Positions 34,453 to 55,965 of a DNA stretch of 64,000 nt are shown here, in pieces; within the stretch, counting starts at the first letter, position 1; the number at the start of each line of letters is the position of its first letter. The position numbers and the translations under genes are program-made. Source of the DNA: Homarus americanus (Eukaryota > Arthropoda > Malacostraca > Decapoda > Nephropidae); the NCBI RefSeq assembly GCF_018991925.1, contig NW_024737042.1, forward strand, positions 19,778,795 through 19,842,794. Direction: 5' to 3'. The notes under the pieces are model-generated. The model did not search any database, was not told the origin of the DNA, and was given only the letters and a program-made list of their open reading frames with translations.

Positions 34453-37050
34453 ACATAAGAACATAAGAATGGGAGAGCTTTGCAGCGGGCCTATTGGCTA
34501 TACTGGGCAGTCCGTTTACCTAGCCCTATTGCTCATATAGAGCATCCAACCTAAGTTTGAAGCAATTCAATATTCGAGTTAATGATGATGTTGGTAACTT
34601 GTTCCATTCATCCACTACTCTGTTCCAAACCAGTGTTTACCTATTTCACTCCTAAATACTCATTGAAACCATTGTTACGAGTTCGCTCCTGGTTGGATAG
34701 TTTAGTACGCTATAATGTCCCCTTTGTTTAGCCCTGCCCTCACTTATACACCTCTATCAGGTCGCCCTCGCTCTACGTCTCAAGGGAGTGCAAATTAAGA
34801 TGCTTTTAACTTGTCTCTCTGCCTCAAGTTCCTAATGCCCAGGATTAGTCTTGTCATTCTCCCTCTAATTCTTTCCAGGATTCTATATCCATTCTGTAAT
34901 ACGGTGACCAGAACTGAACTGCCTAAATCAGGTGTGGTCTGCAAGAACATAAGATACAGTTTGGACCTCGCTGGTCTTGTAACTAACACTCCTTTCGCCC
35001 TTAGACCCAAAATGCTTTATTAGCCTTGTTACGAGCAAAAACACATTGTTTACTTTGGCTTAGTTCCTCTTATCATCCTCTAAATCTCTTTCGCAGTCAG
35101 TTCTCCTATGGCATCGTTGCTCTCATCTGGTATCTGGTTTCCCTGTTTACATCTCCTATACTAGTACTTTGCATTTCTCGACGTTGAATTTCATCTGCCA
35201 TTTTTCAGACCATTCGAAAAATTTGTTTTAGATCTTCCTGTAGTTTTGCCGAGTCCTCGTCAGATTTGATAACACGATATATTTTAGTGTCATCAACCGA
35301 ATTTACTTATGTTGCTGTCAATGCCGATATCTATGTCGTTTATGTATATAATAAATAATAATGGTCCAAGTACTGAGCCTTGGGAACTCCACTTGTGACG
35401 TTTCTCAATGGGACTTAGTGCCGTTAATGCTCACTCGCTGTTTCCTGTCCTGTAACCACCTAATCCATTTAAGGATGTCTGCTTTGATGCCATGAGCTAC
35501 CTTTCTAATTAGTCTTTCGTAGGGGACTCTGTGAAGGCTTGCTAAAGTCGAGATATACCACATCATAATTATTGCCCCTCGTCCACCGATTCGAAAACTG
35601 ATGAAAAAAGAATGTTAATAGGTGGTTAAGCCGCAAGAACGTCTTGTGAAGCCATGCTAAGTCATTGATCAATCGGTGCTTCTCCGTTGATTTCGAATAG
35701 AATTTGAAATGGTTAGCGCAGTAATTTGCCTACTATTGATGTTAGACTGATTGGGCGTGGTTAAGAAGGATAGTGATCTATCCTTCTTGAAAATCAATTA
35801 TTACATTCGCTATCACCAGGATTCTGGTACTACATGTTTTTAATGACATGTTAAAACAACTTTGCTAAGGGCATACTAAGCTCTTCCTTACATTCCTTTA
35901 ATACTCTGGCAAATATCTCGCCGGGACCAGGTGACTTATTGGGCTTTGGTTTGTCTATTTGCTTACTAACATCGTTACTAGTCACTTTGCTATCTCACTT
36001 AATTTGTTTCTTCTATTATCTCTGAATAGAGTCGGTGCCTCGAGTATCATGTTTAAATTTTCTGTGGTACAGAAAACTGTTGAAAAATGTTATTCAAATT
36101 ATTGCTCATTTTCTCTGTCGTTATCAGTGAGCTACTTAATCTGACCTTATTGATCAATCTTTTCTCGTGTTTTAGTTTTGATACATTTGGTAGATCCTTT
36201 GGGGTTTGTCTTAGCCTCCTTGCTATCCTTACCTCATTATTCCTCTTTGCTTTCCTTATCTCAGTTTTTAACCCTACTCATAATACCCTATAATAGTCCG
36301 GTGAATTTCACTTTTGTCATTTACCACCTATAGCCTTCCTTTGGCCAATGATGTTCTTGAAATAATTATTTTATCATTTAGGGTCATTGTTGTTGTCTGA
36401 TCTGAGTTTTTGTATGGTATGTGTTCTGCCTTTGTGCATTAAGTAACTCACTATTTAAATTGTCCTGGAACTTCGGCAATCTCAGATCTCGTTATCAGGT
36501 CAGTGTCATCTGTCAAGTTCTGTATTTGACACCCCTCTCAGCTGCCTCTTTAAGCTGTCAAAGTTTGCCTTCTGAAATCTGGTACTTTAGTGGAATTTTT
36601 CCTTACCTCTGCCCTGAAAATCTAACTGGAATCCAATTTCTTTTGTGATACGCTGTTTTCCAGTTAGTTCCCTACTGCCTCGACATTGCTAATTAGGTTT
36701 TCTCTGTTCGACAGAACTAAATCCAGTATGTTATTACCCCGTGTGGGATTCGGTTATATGTTGGCTTAAAACAGTCTGGATCGTCTCGAGAAAATCTGTG
36801 ATTTTGATTTACCCGTAGGTCAGTCCCATCTATTTGGCCAAGGTTAAAAAGTCGCCTACTATACAGACTTTGTTGTGTATGGAAGCCCTGCGCATTTTCA
36901 TCCCAGATAAGTCGGTCGTGACGCTATCAAGATTGGGGGTCTATATATATTACTCCTGTGATTAATTTTTTCCCGACCGTCGCTTCAGTGCTATCACCAC
37001 AAGCTCTCCTGTGATTAATTTTTCCCGACCGTCGCTTCAGTGCTATCTAC
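34453..37050 (-). mobile_element. CR1-like LINE, family A copy 3 (long, riddled with small deletions)
   Basis: Spans the octamer tail at 34453, 3' UTR, RT and part of the endonuclease (GDFN and IYRPP region near 36830-36990). Compared with copies 1 and 2 it has losses of 1-6 bases every few dozen bases, so no long frame survives. A segment of about 50 bp (CTCCTGTGATTAATTTT...) is tandemly duplicated near 36952-37053. It contains most of the RT core deleted from copy 2. Confidence 0.85.
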
Positions 37051-37268
37051 AAGCTGTGGACTATCCCGGTAATATAGATCACCATCTGATATAAGAATCC
37101 ACAAGGTATTAGATCAAGACTTCATGAGAGTGTTAGATTGTTCTTTCGTATTTTATAAGAGCAAATGGAAACCTATGATTTTTTTGATAATTAAAGGAAC
37201 TTTCTTGAAGCTCACACCGCTACAACTTATCAAGTATTTTTCAAATGTATATTATCGACTCAGAAATC

Positions 37269-37271
<3 letters not shown>

Positions 37272-37300
<29 letters not shown>
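37272..37300. repeat. (TA)n microsatellite
   Basis: About 29 bp, followed by a (TG)n run at 37319-37339. Confidence 0.97.
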
Positions 37301-37301
<1 letters not shown>

Positions 37302-37379
37302 CAAAGAAATATGTCTGTGTGTTTGTGTGTGTGTGTGTGAGTACCTTTGAGAATCTCGGACAATACTTTGTATCGATCA

Positions 37380-37695
37380 GTAGTGATGATGGATGGTGTT
37401 ATATATGTAGTGATGATGGATGCTGTTATATGTAGTGATGATGGATAGTGTTATATGTAGTGATGATGGATAGTGTTATATGTAGTGATGATGGATAGTG
37501 TTATATGTAGTGATGATGGATAGTGTTATATGTAGTGATGATGGATGCTGTTATATGTAGTGATGATGGATGCTGTTATATGTAGTGATGATGGATAGTG
37601 TTATATGTAGTGATGATGGATAGTGTTATATGTAGTGATGATGGATAGTGTTATATGTAGTGATGATGGATAGTGTTATATGTAGTGATGATGAT
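37380..37695. repeat. 25-bp minisatellite, locus 2
   Basis: About 12-13 highly regular 25-bp units (core GTTATATGTAGTGATGATGG; variants GGATAG, GGATGC, GGATGG). Same family as 7868-8165 but more homogeneous. Confidence 0.96.
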
Positions 37696-37707
37696 GGATT
37701 ATTGATG

Positions 37708-37823
<116 letters not shown>

Positions 37824-37828
37824 CCCTG

Positions 37829-43403
<5,575 letters not shown>

Positions 43404-43741
43404 CGCTACAGGCCCAGCTCTTGAAGACGCTGTACCTCGGCTCACACACACTCCCGCTTGAAGGCATTAAGACGGTAGGGACGATGTTGGATTGGCTTGG
43501 CTCCCCTGGTCTCAACGTCATGCTCCAGCACCAAAGAGGAGTGTGGGTGATCACCAACTATAATATGATACTCCTGTAATAGAGACTTTATATTATTGGC
43601 TTGGTCACTAGAGAGATGGCACAACTTAGCACTGGGGTCCTCCAAAATAGTCGAGTTTTCCACTTTTACACTAGACCCATTCATTATTTCAGAAAAACAC
43701 TGATCTTTATCATCCTTACACTCTGGCACAATGATACAAGT
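43404..43741 (-). pseudogene. Reverse transcriptase N-terminus, truncated
   Basis: Follows integrase and reads LLQEYHIIVGDHP, LEHDVETRGAKPIQHRPYRL, FKRECV, stop, AEVQRLQELGL, stop, then directly the LTR. This is the conserved entry to Ty3/gypsy RT (H-x-I-x-T...P-Y-R). Everything from the catalytic fingers through YxDD and RNase H is missing. The two stops (TGA after ECV, TAG after ELGL) are additional lesions. Its place downstream of integrase is the key evidence for Gmr1 gene order. Confidence 0.8.
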
Positions 43742-43744
43742 TGG

Positions 43745-44940
43745 CTAGGATTGATCAACACAAGCAATTGCTTTCCCCAGGGTTTCGTCACGAACATGAT
43801 ACGACTTTAAAAGATTGACATGGATAAGGCGTTCTTTCTTACGCCGATCAGGGGTGCTAATTGCATAATTCACAGCCCCCTGGTTTTCTAGTACTTCATA
43901 TGGACCACTGTATTTAGATTTAAAAGGGTGATTATGTAAGGGCAGGAAGGCCAACACCTGCTCCCCCACTTGGAATTCTCTAGGTTTTGCCTAATGGGCC
44001 TTATCAAAATGCAGTTTCATTCTCACCTGAGCACACCTTAAGTTGGACTGGGCAAGTTCTACAGCCAAACGCAACTTCTCCTTGAATTGGACCACATATG
44101 AAGCTAAGGGCGTCGCCCTCTGGTCACTCAACCAACACTCTTTTAACACCTTAAGAGGTCCTCGCGCCTCATGTCCATAGACGAGCTGGAAGGGCGAGAA
44201 TCCTAGCGACTCTTGTTTACTGTCCCGAACAGCAAACAAAAGCAGGTCAACTCCCTCGTCCCAATCCTTCCCAGTCTCCAGACAGAAGGTGCGCAACATG
44301 AGTTTTAGTGTTTGGTGAAACCTCTCTACCACCCACTGTGACTACGGGTGATAGGCCGTAGACCTCGACTGCCGGACTCCCAGGGTTTGCATTCCCTTAT
44401 TAAACAACCGGGAAGTAAAATTGGAACCCTGATCTGACTGCACCCCAGTAGGAAAGCCTACTTGAGTGAAGAAGTGGGTTAAGGCTTTGATAACATTCTT
44501 CGCTTTGATGCTGTGCAAGGGAATGGCTTCAGGATAACGGGTTGCACAATCAATAATGGTTAGCAAGAACTGATGACCACGAGGGGTCTTAGGTAAGGGA
44601 CTGACACAATCTATGACCACCTTACTAAAGGGCTCTTCAATGACTGGGATATGCTGCAGAGGGAATGGTTTAACACTGGGGTTCGGTTTCCCCGCTACCT
44701 GACAATCATGGCAAGTGCGACAGTAAGAGCTGACGTCTTTCTTCATCCTAGGCCAAAAGAACTTGGATAAAATTTTTGCATAGGTCTTTCTAACTCCTAA
44801 ATGACCACCCCACCCCATCACGAGCTATACTAAGTACGTCCTGCCGCAAAGGTTTGGGAATAACAACTTGATGATGAACTAACCGAGGGTGATTGGCAGG
44901 AGAATTGAAGGGACGGAACTTCCGCATTAATACACCAGAC
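43745..44940 (-). pseudogene. Integrase (HHCC, DDE core, C-terminal domain)
   Basis: Inserts element cDNA into the genome. From 44940 down: the lead-in KPLRQDVLSIARD, a frameshift near 44823, GHLGVRKTYAKILSKFFWPRM, CRTCHDCQ (zinc-binding Cys pair), the core with VIDCVSPLPKTPRG (first Asp), DQGSNFTSRLF (second Asp), TAYHP, an in-frame TAG at about 44339-44341, SQWVVERFHQTLK (catalytic Glu retained), PFQLVYGHEARGP, a second stop near 43990, and the C-terminal barrel SKYSGPYEVLENQGAVNYAI ending HVNLLKSYHVRDE. The TAG replaces the residue before Ser-Gln, seven residues before the catalytic Glu. Confidence 0.88.
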
Positions 44941-44942
44941 CT

Positions 44943-45452
44943 AGTTTAGTAGCAATTTGATTCTTGCTCAGCTTCTGACTCAGTAACTGACCTATTGAGA
45001 AAACCTAATAGCTCAGGATCCCCAGCTTGTAGCTCAATAAATTTACTCCTAGTGATGGGAGAGGAACCAAAACTAGTGACATCTGGGTTCCTATCTTCAT
45101 CAGAACTAATCTGGAGGTTATCTGGTTGTGGGAAGTCCACAAAAAATTCACTGAAACCAAGATCAGTATGGTCCGGCTGGATAAGATTATCCTCGGGCTT
45201 CTCACAGTCCTGGAGGGAAACTCCATCAACTTCACTAGTCTCTTCTACCTCTGTACTGCGGCTCATGCTACGGGTCACAGCACACGCAGGGAACAACCCT
45301 GAACAGTCTACTTCTAACTGCATAGAATTATTCTCGGCAGTGGGACAAGATGAGACCATAACATTAGGGAACATCATGTTCCCAACGAGGTCATTTCCTA
45401 TCAATAGAGAGACCCCTTCTACAGGTAAGCTATCTACTACTCCTAACGTGAC
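44943..45452 (-). pseudogene. Protease C-terminal part and spacer
   Basis: Continues the gag-protease frame after a TAG near 45450: VTLGVVDSLPVEGVSLLIGN, then DLVGNMMFPNVMVS (the GND block follows the protease fold in this family), then an acidic Ser/Thr-rich spacer (TEVEETSEVDGVS, SDEDRNPDV) and ITRSKFIELQAGDPELL leading toward integrase. A TAA ends the frame at 44943-44945. Protease assignment rests on position and on the DT-x-S-A-L-S box in the preceding frame. Confidence 0.6.
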
Positions 45453-46892
45453 CTAGCCTGACTTTATAGATGACCGCAGGTACACTTGGCAAAGGGGAAT
45501 ACGGGACCCACCGGTCAAACCGTTCACAATCACCCAGCTACCAGTATAGCATGAATCCAGGAATGGAGCAGCTTCTTTAGTAACAAGAGATAAGGCTGAG
45601 TCTGTGTCTCTCAAGAGTTTAACAGAAGTGGGTTGACTGAATTGATCCAGAGCTAAGGAACCAGGGGAACAAAATGGTTCAAAGGTTGATATCATAGGAG
45701 AGGGGGAAGCATCCAGGGCAACGGTCTGACTGAGGGCAGTGAAACAGGGCTCCAATAATTTCTCCGATTGCTCGGCCACCCTGACCAAAAGAGAGGGGGA
45801 TCCTTGGTGAGAGGAATTTCTTTTCTTTAACTTGAGACAGTCGCTGATGACATGTCCTGGCTTCTTACAGTACCTGCAACTAAAGTTTCTCTCACCAGTA
45901 GGAGTAGATCCACCTGTCCCATGGACCATGGGCTCACCTGGGGTAGATGGTGCAGAACCTGAGGGTCGGGTCGGTATGACATGAGGCAGGGACCCCGGTG
46001 TAGATGTTGGTGTAGGCCCCTTGAAGGAAGTGAAGGACTGGGACATGGGAGCATGAGACCTGGAATTTACATTTCTATTAGTTGAGGAATAATGGTCAGC
46101 CACTGGACCAGCATCAGCCAGGGTACGGATACCTCTCTGATCCAAGTGTGCTCGAATGTCGCCTGGGATACATTTTCCAACATCCTCAAGCAGGATTAGT
46201 TCAACAAGCTTGCCATGTTCTACATGGGCAGACTCACTTTCAATCCACCTCCGACACAGGACCTGTTTCTGCCTGAAGAACTCCACAAATGTTTGTTTGT
46301 CAGTCTTCCGGCAGTTTCGGAACTGTTGCCGGTAGGCTTCAGGAACAAGTTCATAACTATTTAAAACCGCGGACTTAACAAGGGCATAGTCTCGACATTG
46401 ATCCTCAGAGAGGGCAGAAAACACTTCTAATGCCTTACTTGTGAAAGATCTATAAATAAGTTGAGACCATTGAGAAGCGGGCCACTTGTTAAGTCGGGCA
46501 ATATTCTCACAAAGAGAGAAGAACTTATCTGGTTCTTCCTCATTAAATTTAGGAACACTGTTGAGACATTTGTCTACACTGAATGTTGAAGTATCACTAC
46601 CTTGAGCCAAACCTCGTTGTTTGAGAGTTTCCAGCTCCACCTCGAGCCTCTTGAGTTTAACTTGTAAGGCCAAATTTCTTGGTGTAACAATTTCCCCTGA
46701 ATTTCCCGACGGTTGGGCTATGATTTAACAGTCAACAAGGTGGGTGGGGACAGCCTCTTCTAACCTAGCCTTATTCATGGAAGAGCGGCCTTCTAAATCA
46801 TAATGATGAGCAAGGGATTGCCACTCTGCCTTAGTAAGCCCCTTCAGTCTTTCGGCTGAAGGTGAAGCCAAAAAGCTTTCCAGGTCAAACAT
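45453..46892 (-). pseudogene. Gag with SAP-like start, SCAN-like domain and CCHC knuckle, fused to protease start
   Basis: Starts at ATG 46892-46890 (MFDLESFLASPSAERLKGLT), in frame with the long ORF below but broken by a TAA after HLVDC. A helical region (KLKRLEVELETLKQRG) follows, then a SCAN-like block (LVPEAYRQQFRNC, FVEFFRQKQVLCRRW, LVELILLEDVGKCIPGDI, LADAGPVADHY) and a zinc knuckle C-x2-C-x4-H-x4-C (CRYCKKPGHVISDC), which packages genomic RNA. Near 45600 the frame enters a protease-like box with DTDS in place of the usual DTGS. SCAN domains are thought to descend from gag of this retrotransposon group, which supports the classification. Confidence 0.83.
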
Positions 46893-47178
46893 GTTGAACT
46901 CAAAACCGTAGCAAAAAAAATGTAACCGTGGCAGCTAAGCTAACTAGCTAGCTAATCAATAATATTAACATGCAATCAACTGTAAAACACAGCAAGGGAT
47001 TAACCAAACACGTGGTACACAAAGATAAGGGTTAACTCACCAGTAGCTTAAGCAATAAAACAGGAGCAATATAATTAAATGAACACCGTGAACACAGCAG
47101 CTTGCATCCAAAAATACTTAGCTATGAAACAACACCTGGCGAGTAAACAACACTTGATATGGCACAACAATGGTTAAC

Positions 47179-47197
47179 TCCCGGACCAAGGCCCCCA
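47179..47197 (-). promoter_or_regulatory. Primer binding site of Gmr1-like element
   Basis: Two bases after the 5' LTR end (minus strand ...CGACA, AG) comes TGGGGGCCTTGGTCCGGGA, starting with the TGG complementary to tRNA CCA ends. I cannot name the tRNA. Confidence 0.5.
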
Positions 47198-47199
47198 CT

Positions 47200-48003
47200 T
47201 GTCGTGATCCCAATATCTTATACCTGGGCAGTGAAACCTACCGCAAGTTATCATCAAATATAGGAACAAACAGAGAACACGGCAATAAGTATCCCACAAA
47301 AACCTACTCAACTGAATGTACTTGAATAAATAAGAATAAGTTGGAGTAAGTGAGTCACAAATGGTTAGATAATTAAATAATTCAATTTATGTTCTTAAAG
47401 GAGAACTGTCTAGCAACCATGGAATTTAAGGGCATAAGTGATTGTATATTAAAATAAGAGTGATGCCAGAAGGGTGAAAATATACCGTTAAGGAGTTAAA
47501 TCAAATGAATACTACTTAACATTAACTATATTAAACACAGACATCACAATATATACACAGTAATCACAACCAACTGGTTATTTCCTACCAAATAGGAGAT
47601 TCCTTAACACCAGGATCCCTTCCTAGGCCTAAGTTGACGTGCCACTAATTACTAGATACCACTAGGGTATTGTAGATGTCTGAACAAGGCACATCTGTAC
47701 TGGGTGGGTGTGGACACGTCCTGCCTATAGCCTATACCACGGGTTACTAGAGAGAGAGTCTCTGGCTACCCAGCATGTGTGTGAGGAGGGTCTTAGCTCA
47801 TGTGACTCAGGACAGTTGCCAAATAGTCTTATAACTAATTAATACTACTCTTGGTTTGACTTAACAGAGTAACACAAATGATGCATATTAATGACATACA
47901 TAGATATACAATTAACCTAAGTAACTAAGAACAACAGTAAGATAATAGTAAAAATAACAAGTTATTAATAGCTTGTGTGGAGTGGAGGCTTAAACAGATA
48001 CCA
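47200..48003 (-). repeat. 5' LTR of Gmr1-like element
   Basis: 804 bp, plus-strand ends TGTCGTGATCCC...AGATACCA, matching the 3' LTR. It contains TTGTAGATGTCTGAAC at the site where the partner received the MITE. Confidence 0.88.
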
Positions 48004-48040
48004 CCTGGCATGCTTGTTCCTATGGGGTTACAGGCACATG

Positions 48041-48042
<2 letters not shown>

Positions 48043-48079
<37 letters not shown>
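48043..48079. repeat. (TA)n microsatellite
   Basis: 37 bp at the 3' tail of a tRNA-like SINE. Confidence 0.95.
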
Positions 48080-48082
<3 letters not shown>

Positions 48083-48202
48083 CATTAGCCCAATAAAGCA
48101 CGCAGGCTTCTACATACAATCAACTCCTCAACCCGCCAGGATTCGAACCCACGGCCCACGACTGTGACCGGGGAACGCTAACCGCTGGACCACCAAGATA
48201 CT
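48080..48202 (-). mobile_element. tRNA-derived SINE, copy 1
   Basis: The minus strand carries an A-box-like GGTGGTCCAGCGG (48182-48194) and a B box GGGTTCGAATCC (48139-48150) spaced as in a tRNA gene, then a short body (GGGTTGAGGAGTTGATTGTA) ending in a TA array. No complementary acceptor stem, so not a functional tRNA. Confidence 0.65.
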
Positions 48203-48295
48203 AAAAGCAGTCCTAGACTTTGTTATATTTCGCACAAAGTCTGTTCAACGAGCTTATGGCGCCGTGAACCTCTAATGGGGACTACCCGTATCACT

Positions 48296-49712
<1,417 letters not shown>

Positions 49713-49776
<64 letters not shown>

Positions 49777-50562
49777 AATACCGTTCTTTCTTTCTCTCAA
49801 ATTTCTGTCACTCCCCTCCTTTTCTTCTTCTCCTTTCCCCCCTTTCTCCCGTTTTGCCTTCCTCCATCCTTAACGTCGACTTTCCTCTCCTCTTTCTCAT
49901 CAGCTCTCCTTTCTTCCTTCAATCCCACACACCTTCCTTATATCTCTCATCCTCGTTTCCAAGCTCCATTTCTCCTTCCTTTCCTTTTTCCTCATCCTCT
50001 TTTCATCTTCACATAACCCCCATTCTCCCTCCTTTCTTCCTTCCTTCCTTCCTTCCTTCCTTCCTTCCTTCCTTCCTTCCTTCCTTCCTTCCTTCTATCT
50101 CTCGCTTCCTCTATCTTATATTCTCTTTTCTTCCCCAGCTTCCTTTCTTTCTCTCGCTCTTCTTTTCTCCCTTCCTTCTTACATATTCTTCGGAACTCCA
50201 TTCTCCTCTCCCACTCTACCTCCCTTCCTCCCTCCCTCCCTCCTTCCTACTTGTCCTTCCCCCTTCCTCCATTCTTCCCTCCCACTTTTCTCCTCCTTCT
50301 CCTTCCCCCTCTCCTTCTCCCTCCCTCCCTCCATTCATATCACACTTCTTCTCCCTCTCCTTCCAGCTCCCACCAGCTCCATCTCCCTCTCTCCCTCCTT
50401 TCTACCTTTCCTTCCTTCCTCCGTTACTCTCTCCCACTCTTCTTCTTATTCTCCCTCTTTCCCTGTCTTCCTCCTTCCTACCTTTCCTTCCTCCCTCCAT
50501 TCCTCTCTTGCATTTTTCTTCTCCCTTTCCCTCCCTCCTTCTTACCTTCCTTCCCTCCCTGG
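49713..50562. repeat. Polypyrimidine tract with (CT)n and (TTCC)n
   Basis: About 850 bp almost entirely C and T on the plus strand, with (CT)n at 49713-49771 and (TTCC)n at 50036-50094. The long Ser/Pro/Phe/Leu-rich open frame over it is low-complexity translation, not a gene. Confidence 0.93.
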
Positions 50563-50999
50563 AAGCTGGTGTCGCTGGTGTATCTTAGTGTATCTGATAA
50601 TGATTTTCCTCTTAATGATGGCAAACTTTCCCCAATAACGTCGACTTAATCTTTCTCTGGGAATTAACTTTGTCTTACACTCCCAATATAGTTTTCTCGT
50701 AAGTCTCGCTCGATCACGTACCCGCCGAGATTCTTGTGTCATTTTTTTTTTTTTGCGTTTTTGGTGAGGATCGTAAACGTGGGAATTTTATTAGCGAAAG
50801 ACAACCTATCCTTATACACATTAACACTCGTAAATATATACAGTACACACATATACATATAAACACACAAATCAAACACACTCCATACACCCACTCAAGC
50901 ACCTACCTATATATTAACATATACATATGCACATAAATAAACATTACAACTCATCAACCAAAGAACGCACTCACTTCACATACCGACATATAATAATAT
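50563..50999. other. Intergenic DNA, no gene recognised
   Basis: T-run at 50743-50754 and an ACA/ATA-rich stretch at 50815-50945; nothing else seen. Confidence 0.5.
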
Positions 51000-51336
51000 T
51001 TGATCCTCGTGTTCGATGATGGCCGGCCCTAGGGCCACCTAGACATGAATTTGATTGAGGTGTAGACGCTGTCGCCAACATAACAACCACACCTTGAAGT
51101 AACAAGCTGCAAGACCTAGTTTCAAGGAATAAAGGAATAGTTCGAGAAGACCGGACAACTCGTCAACTGCACTGGCTAAGCATTACTCAGGAACAAGATG
51201 TGCAAATCGGTTAACATCCAGGTTCCCAATTACTGCTGGGTAGACAAGAGGCAAATGGCGTAAAGAAACTTGCCCATAGTTTCACCCTGCCCTGGGATCG
51301 AGCCCGGGTCCACTCGCTTGCGAGGCAAGCATGCTG
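51000..51336 (-). mobile_element. tRNA-related SINE with long body
   Basis: The minus strand begins next to (CA)n with GCATGCTTGCCTCGCAAGCG, GTGGACCCGGGCTCGATCCC (anticodon-arm-like and T-arm-like segments; B-box-like GGCTCGATCCC) and continues about 270 bp through TACCCAGCAGTAATTGGGAA. The A box would lie where the CA repeat now starts. It is a different family from the SINEs at 48 kb. Confidence 0.6.
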
Positions 51337-51364
51337 ACACACACACACACACACACACACACAC
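51337..51364. repeat. (CA)n microsatellite
   Basis: CA array of about 28 bp at the 5' edge of the SINE. Confidence 0.95.
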
Positions 51365-51539
51365 CTTTCAACTTACTCTCTTATACACGACAAACGTTCA
51401 CACATATACAGTGAACGGATCAAATATCACGTCATATACAGTAGTACAGCGTTGTCTTCCTCGCTCTCTCACACCCACCTTGTCTTTCTTGGCGCCTTTT
51501 TCTACACCTTTCTTCAGCGACATTCGTGAGGGCTGACTG

Positions 51540-52200
51540 CCTGGTGTTTTAGCTGGCTGGCTGTTTGTCTGACATTGGTTGACTGTTTGGCTGGTTGGCT
51601 GACTGCCTGGTGTTTTGTGTGGTTGGTGTCCTAGCTGTCTGGCTGCCTTGCTGACTGCCTGTCTGGTTGTCTTACTGTCTTATTGTCTGACTGGCGGGTC
51701 GAATGACTGTCTGGCTTTCAGGCTGGCTTTCTGCTTGGCTGACTGTCTGTCTAGTTGTCTTACTGTCTGGTTGTCTGACTGGCTGGTTGAATGGATGGCT
51801 GGCTGGTAATGTTTGTCTGAGTGGCTGGTTGGCTGACTGTTTTGTGCTCTGGCTGGCTGGCTTGTTGTCTGACTGGCTGGTTGGCAGACTGTCTGGTGTT
51901 CTGGCTGGCTGGTTGGCTGACTGTCTGATTGTCTGGCTGGATGGTTGTCTGACTGGACTGTGATTGTCTGGCTGGCTGGTTGTGTGACTGGCTGGTTGGC
52001 AGACTGTCTGGTGTTCTGGCTGGGTGGCTGACTGACTGTGCTTCTAACTGGCTGACTAGTTAGCTCAGACTGGTTGGTGAGTTGACTGTCTTGCTAGTTG
52101 ATTGGCTGTCTGACTGCCTGGTTTTCTTGTTGATGGATCTGACTGTGTGTCTGTTTGGCTGGCTGTCTTGTTGGTGGGGTGGCTCTTCTGTATGGATGGA
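51540..52200. repeat. CTGN tetranucleotide-rich repeat region
   Basis: Irregular CTGG/CTGA/CTGT/TTGG tetramers (for example GGCTGGCTGGTTGGCTGACT) for about 650 bp. Open frames here are Trp/Leu/Cys-rich repeat translation. Confidence 0.9.
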
Positions 52201-52373
52201 TGGCCGGCAGGTTGGCAGGAAGGCTGTTAGCTGCTGGCCGCTACAGAACCAACAACAAAACCTAGCATCTCAAGTTACCCTCTGGATGTTGCCATGGAGA
52301 CGCCACTACGCTGACTCTCTCTCTCATTATGTAAACAGACTTTATTTCCTCGGATTACTTCGATCATGTGTTT

Positions 52374-55726
<3,353 letters not shown>

Positions 55727-55778
55727 GTAGATCTTGATAAAATCACACGGGAAAATGGAAACAACGGAGTACCTTAGC

Positions 55779-55805
55779 TTTCGTCTTTATTCAAGACATC
55801 TTCAG
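55779..55805 (-). ncRNA. Hammerhead-like core, inverted (left) arm
   Basis: Inverted copy of the motif at 56520-56546; same CTGAAGA-stem-GAAA layout. Confidence 0.4.
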
Positions 55806-55965
55806 AGGCAACTGGATTACATGGACAGAGAGAGGCTTAAATATACAGGGTGACCTAAAAACATAAGGTCAGGTCATAATGATGACATCCACTAATCCCC
55901 ACACCAACACACACGTAGAGGAGCTTAAGAGAAGGGTGGTGACGTGACTAGACAGGTCAGGTCAG

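Noticed and set aside
44995..45456. Plus-strand 153-codon ORF
   Set aside because: Antisense to the protease/spacer region of the Gmr1-like element, with no motif.
48139..48194. Functional tRNA gene
   Set aside because: A- and B-box-like segments are present, but there is no acceptor stem pairing, and a related copy nearby has a mobile SINE body and TA tail.
49854..50588. 244-codon Ser/Pro/Phe-rich ORF
   Set aside because: Low-complexity translation of a polypyrimidine tract.
51290..51336. Functional tRNA gene at the GGCTCGATCCC segment
   Set aside because: The 5' half is missing at a CA repeat and a SINE body of about 270 bp follows.
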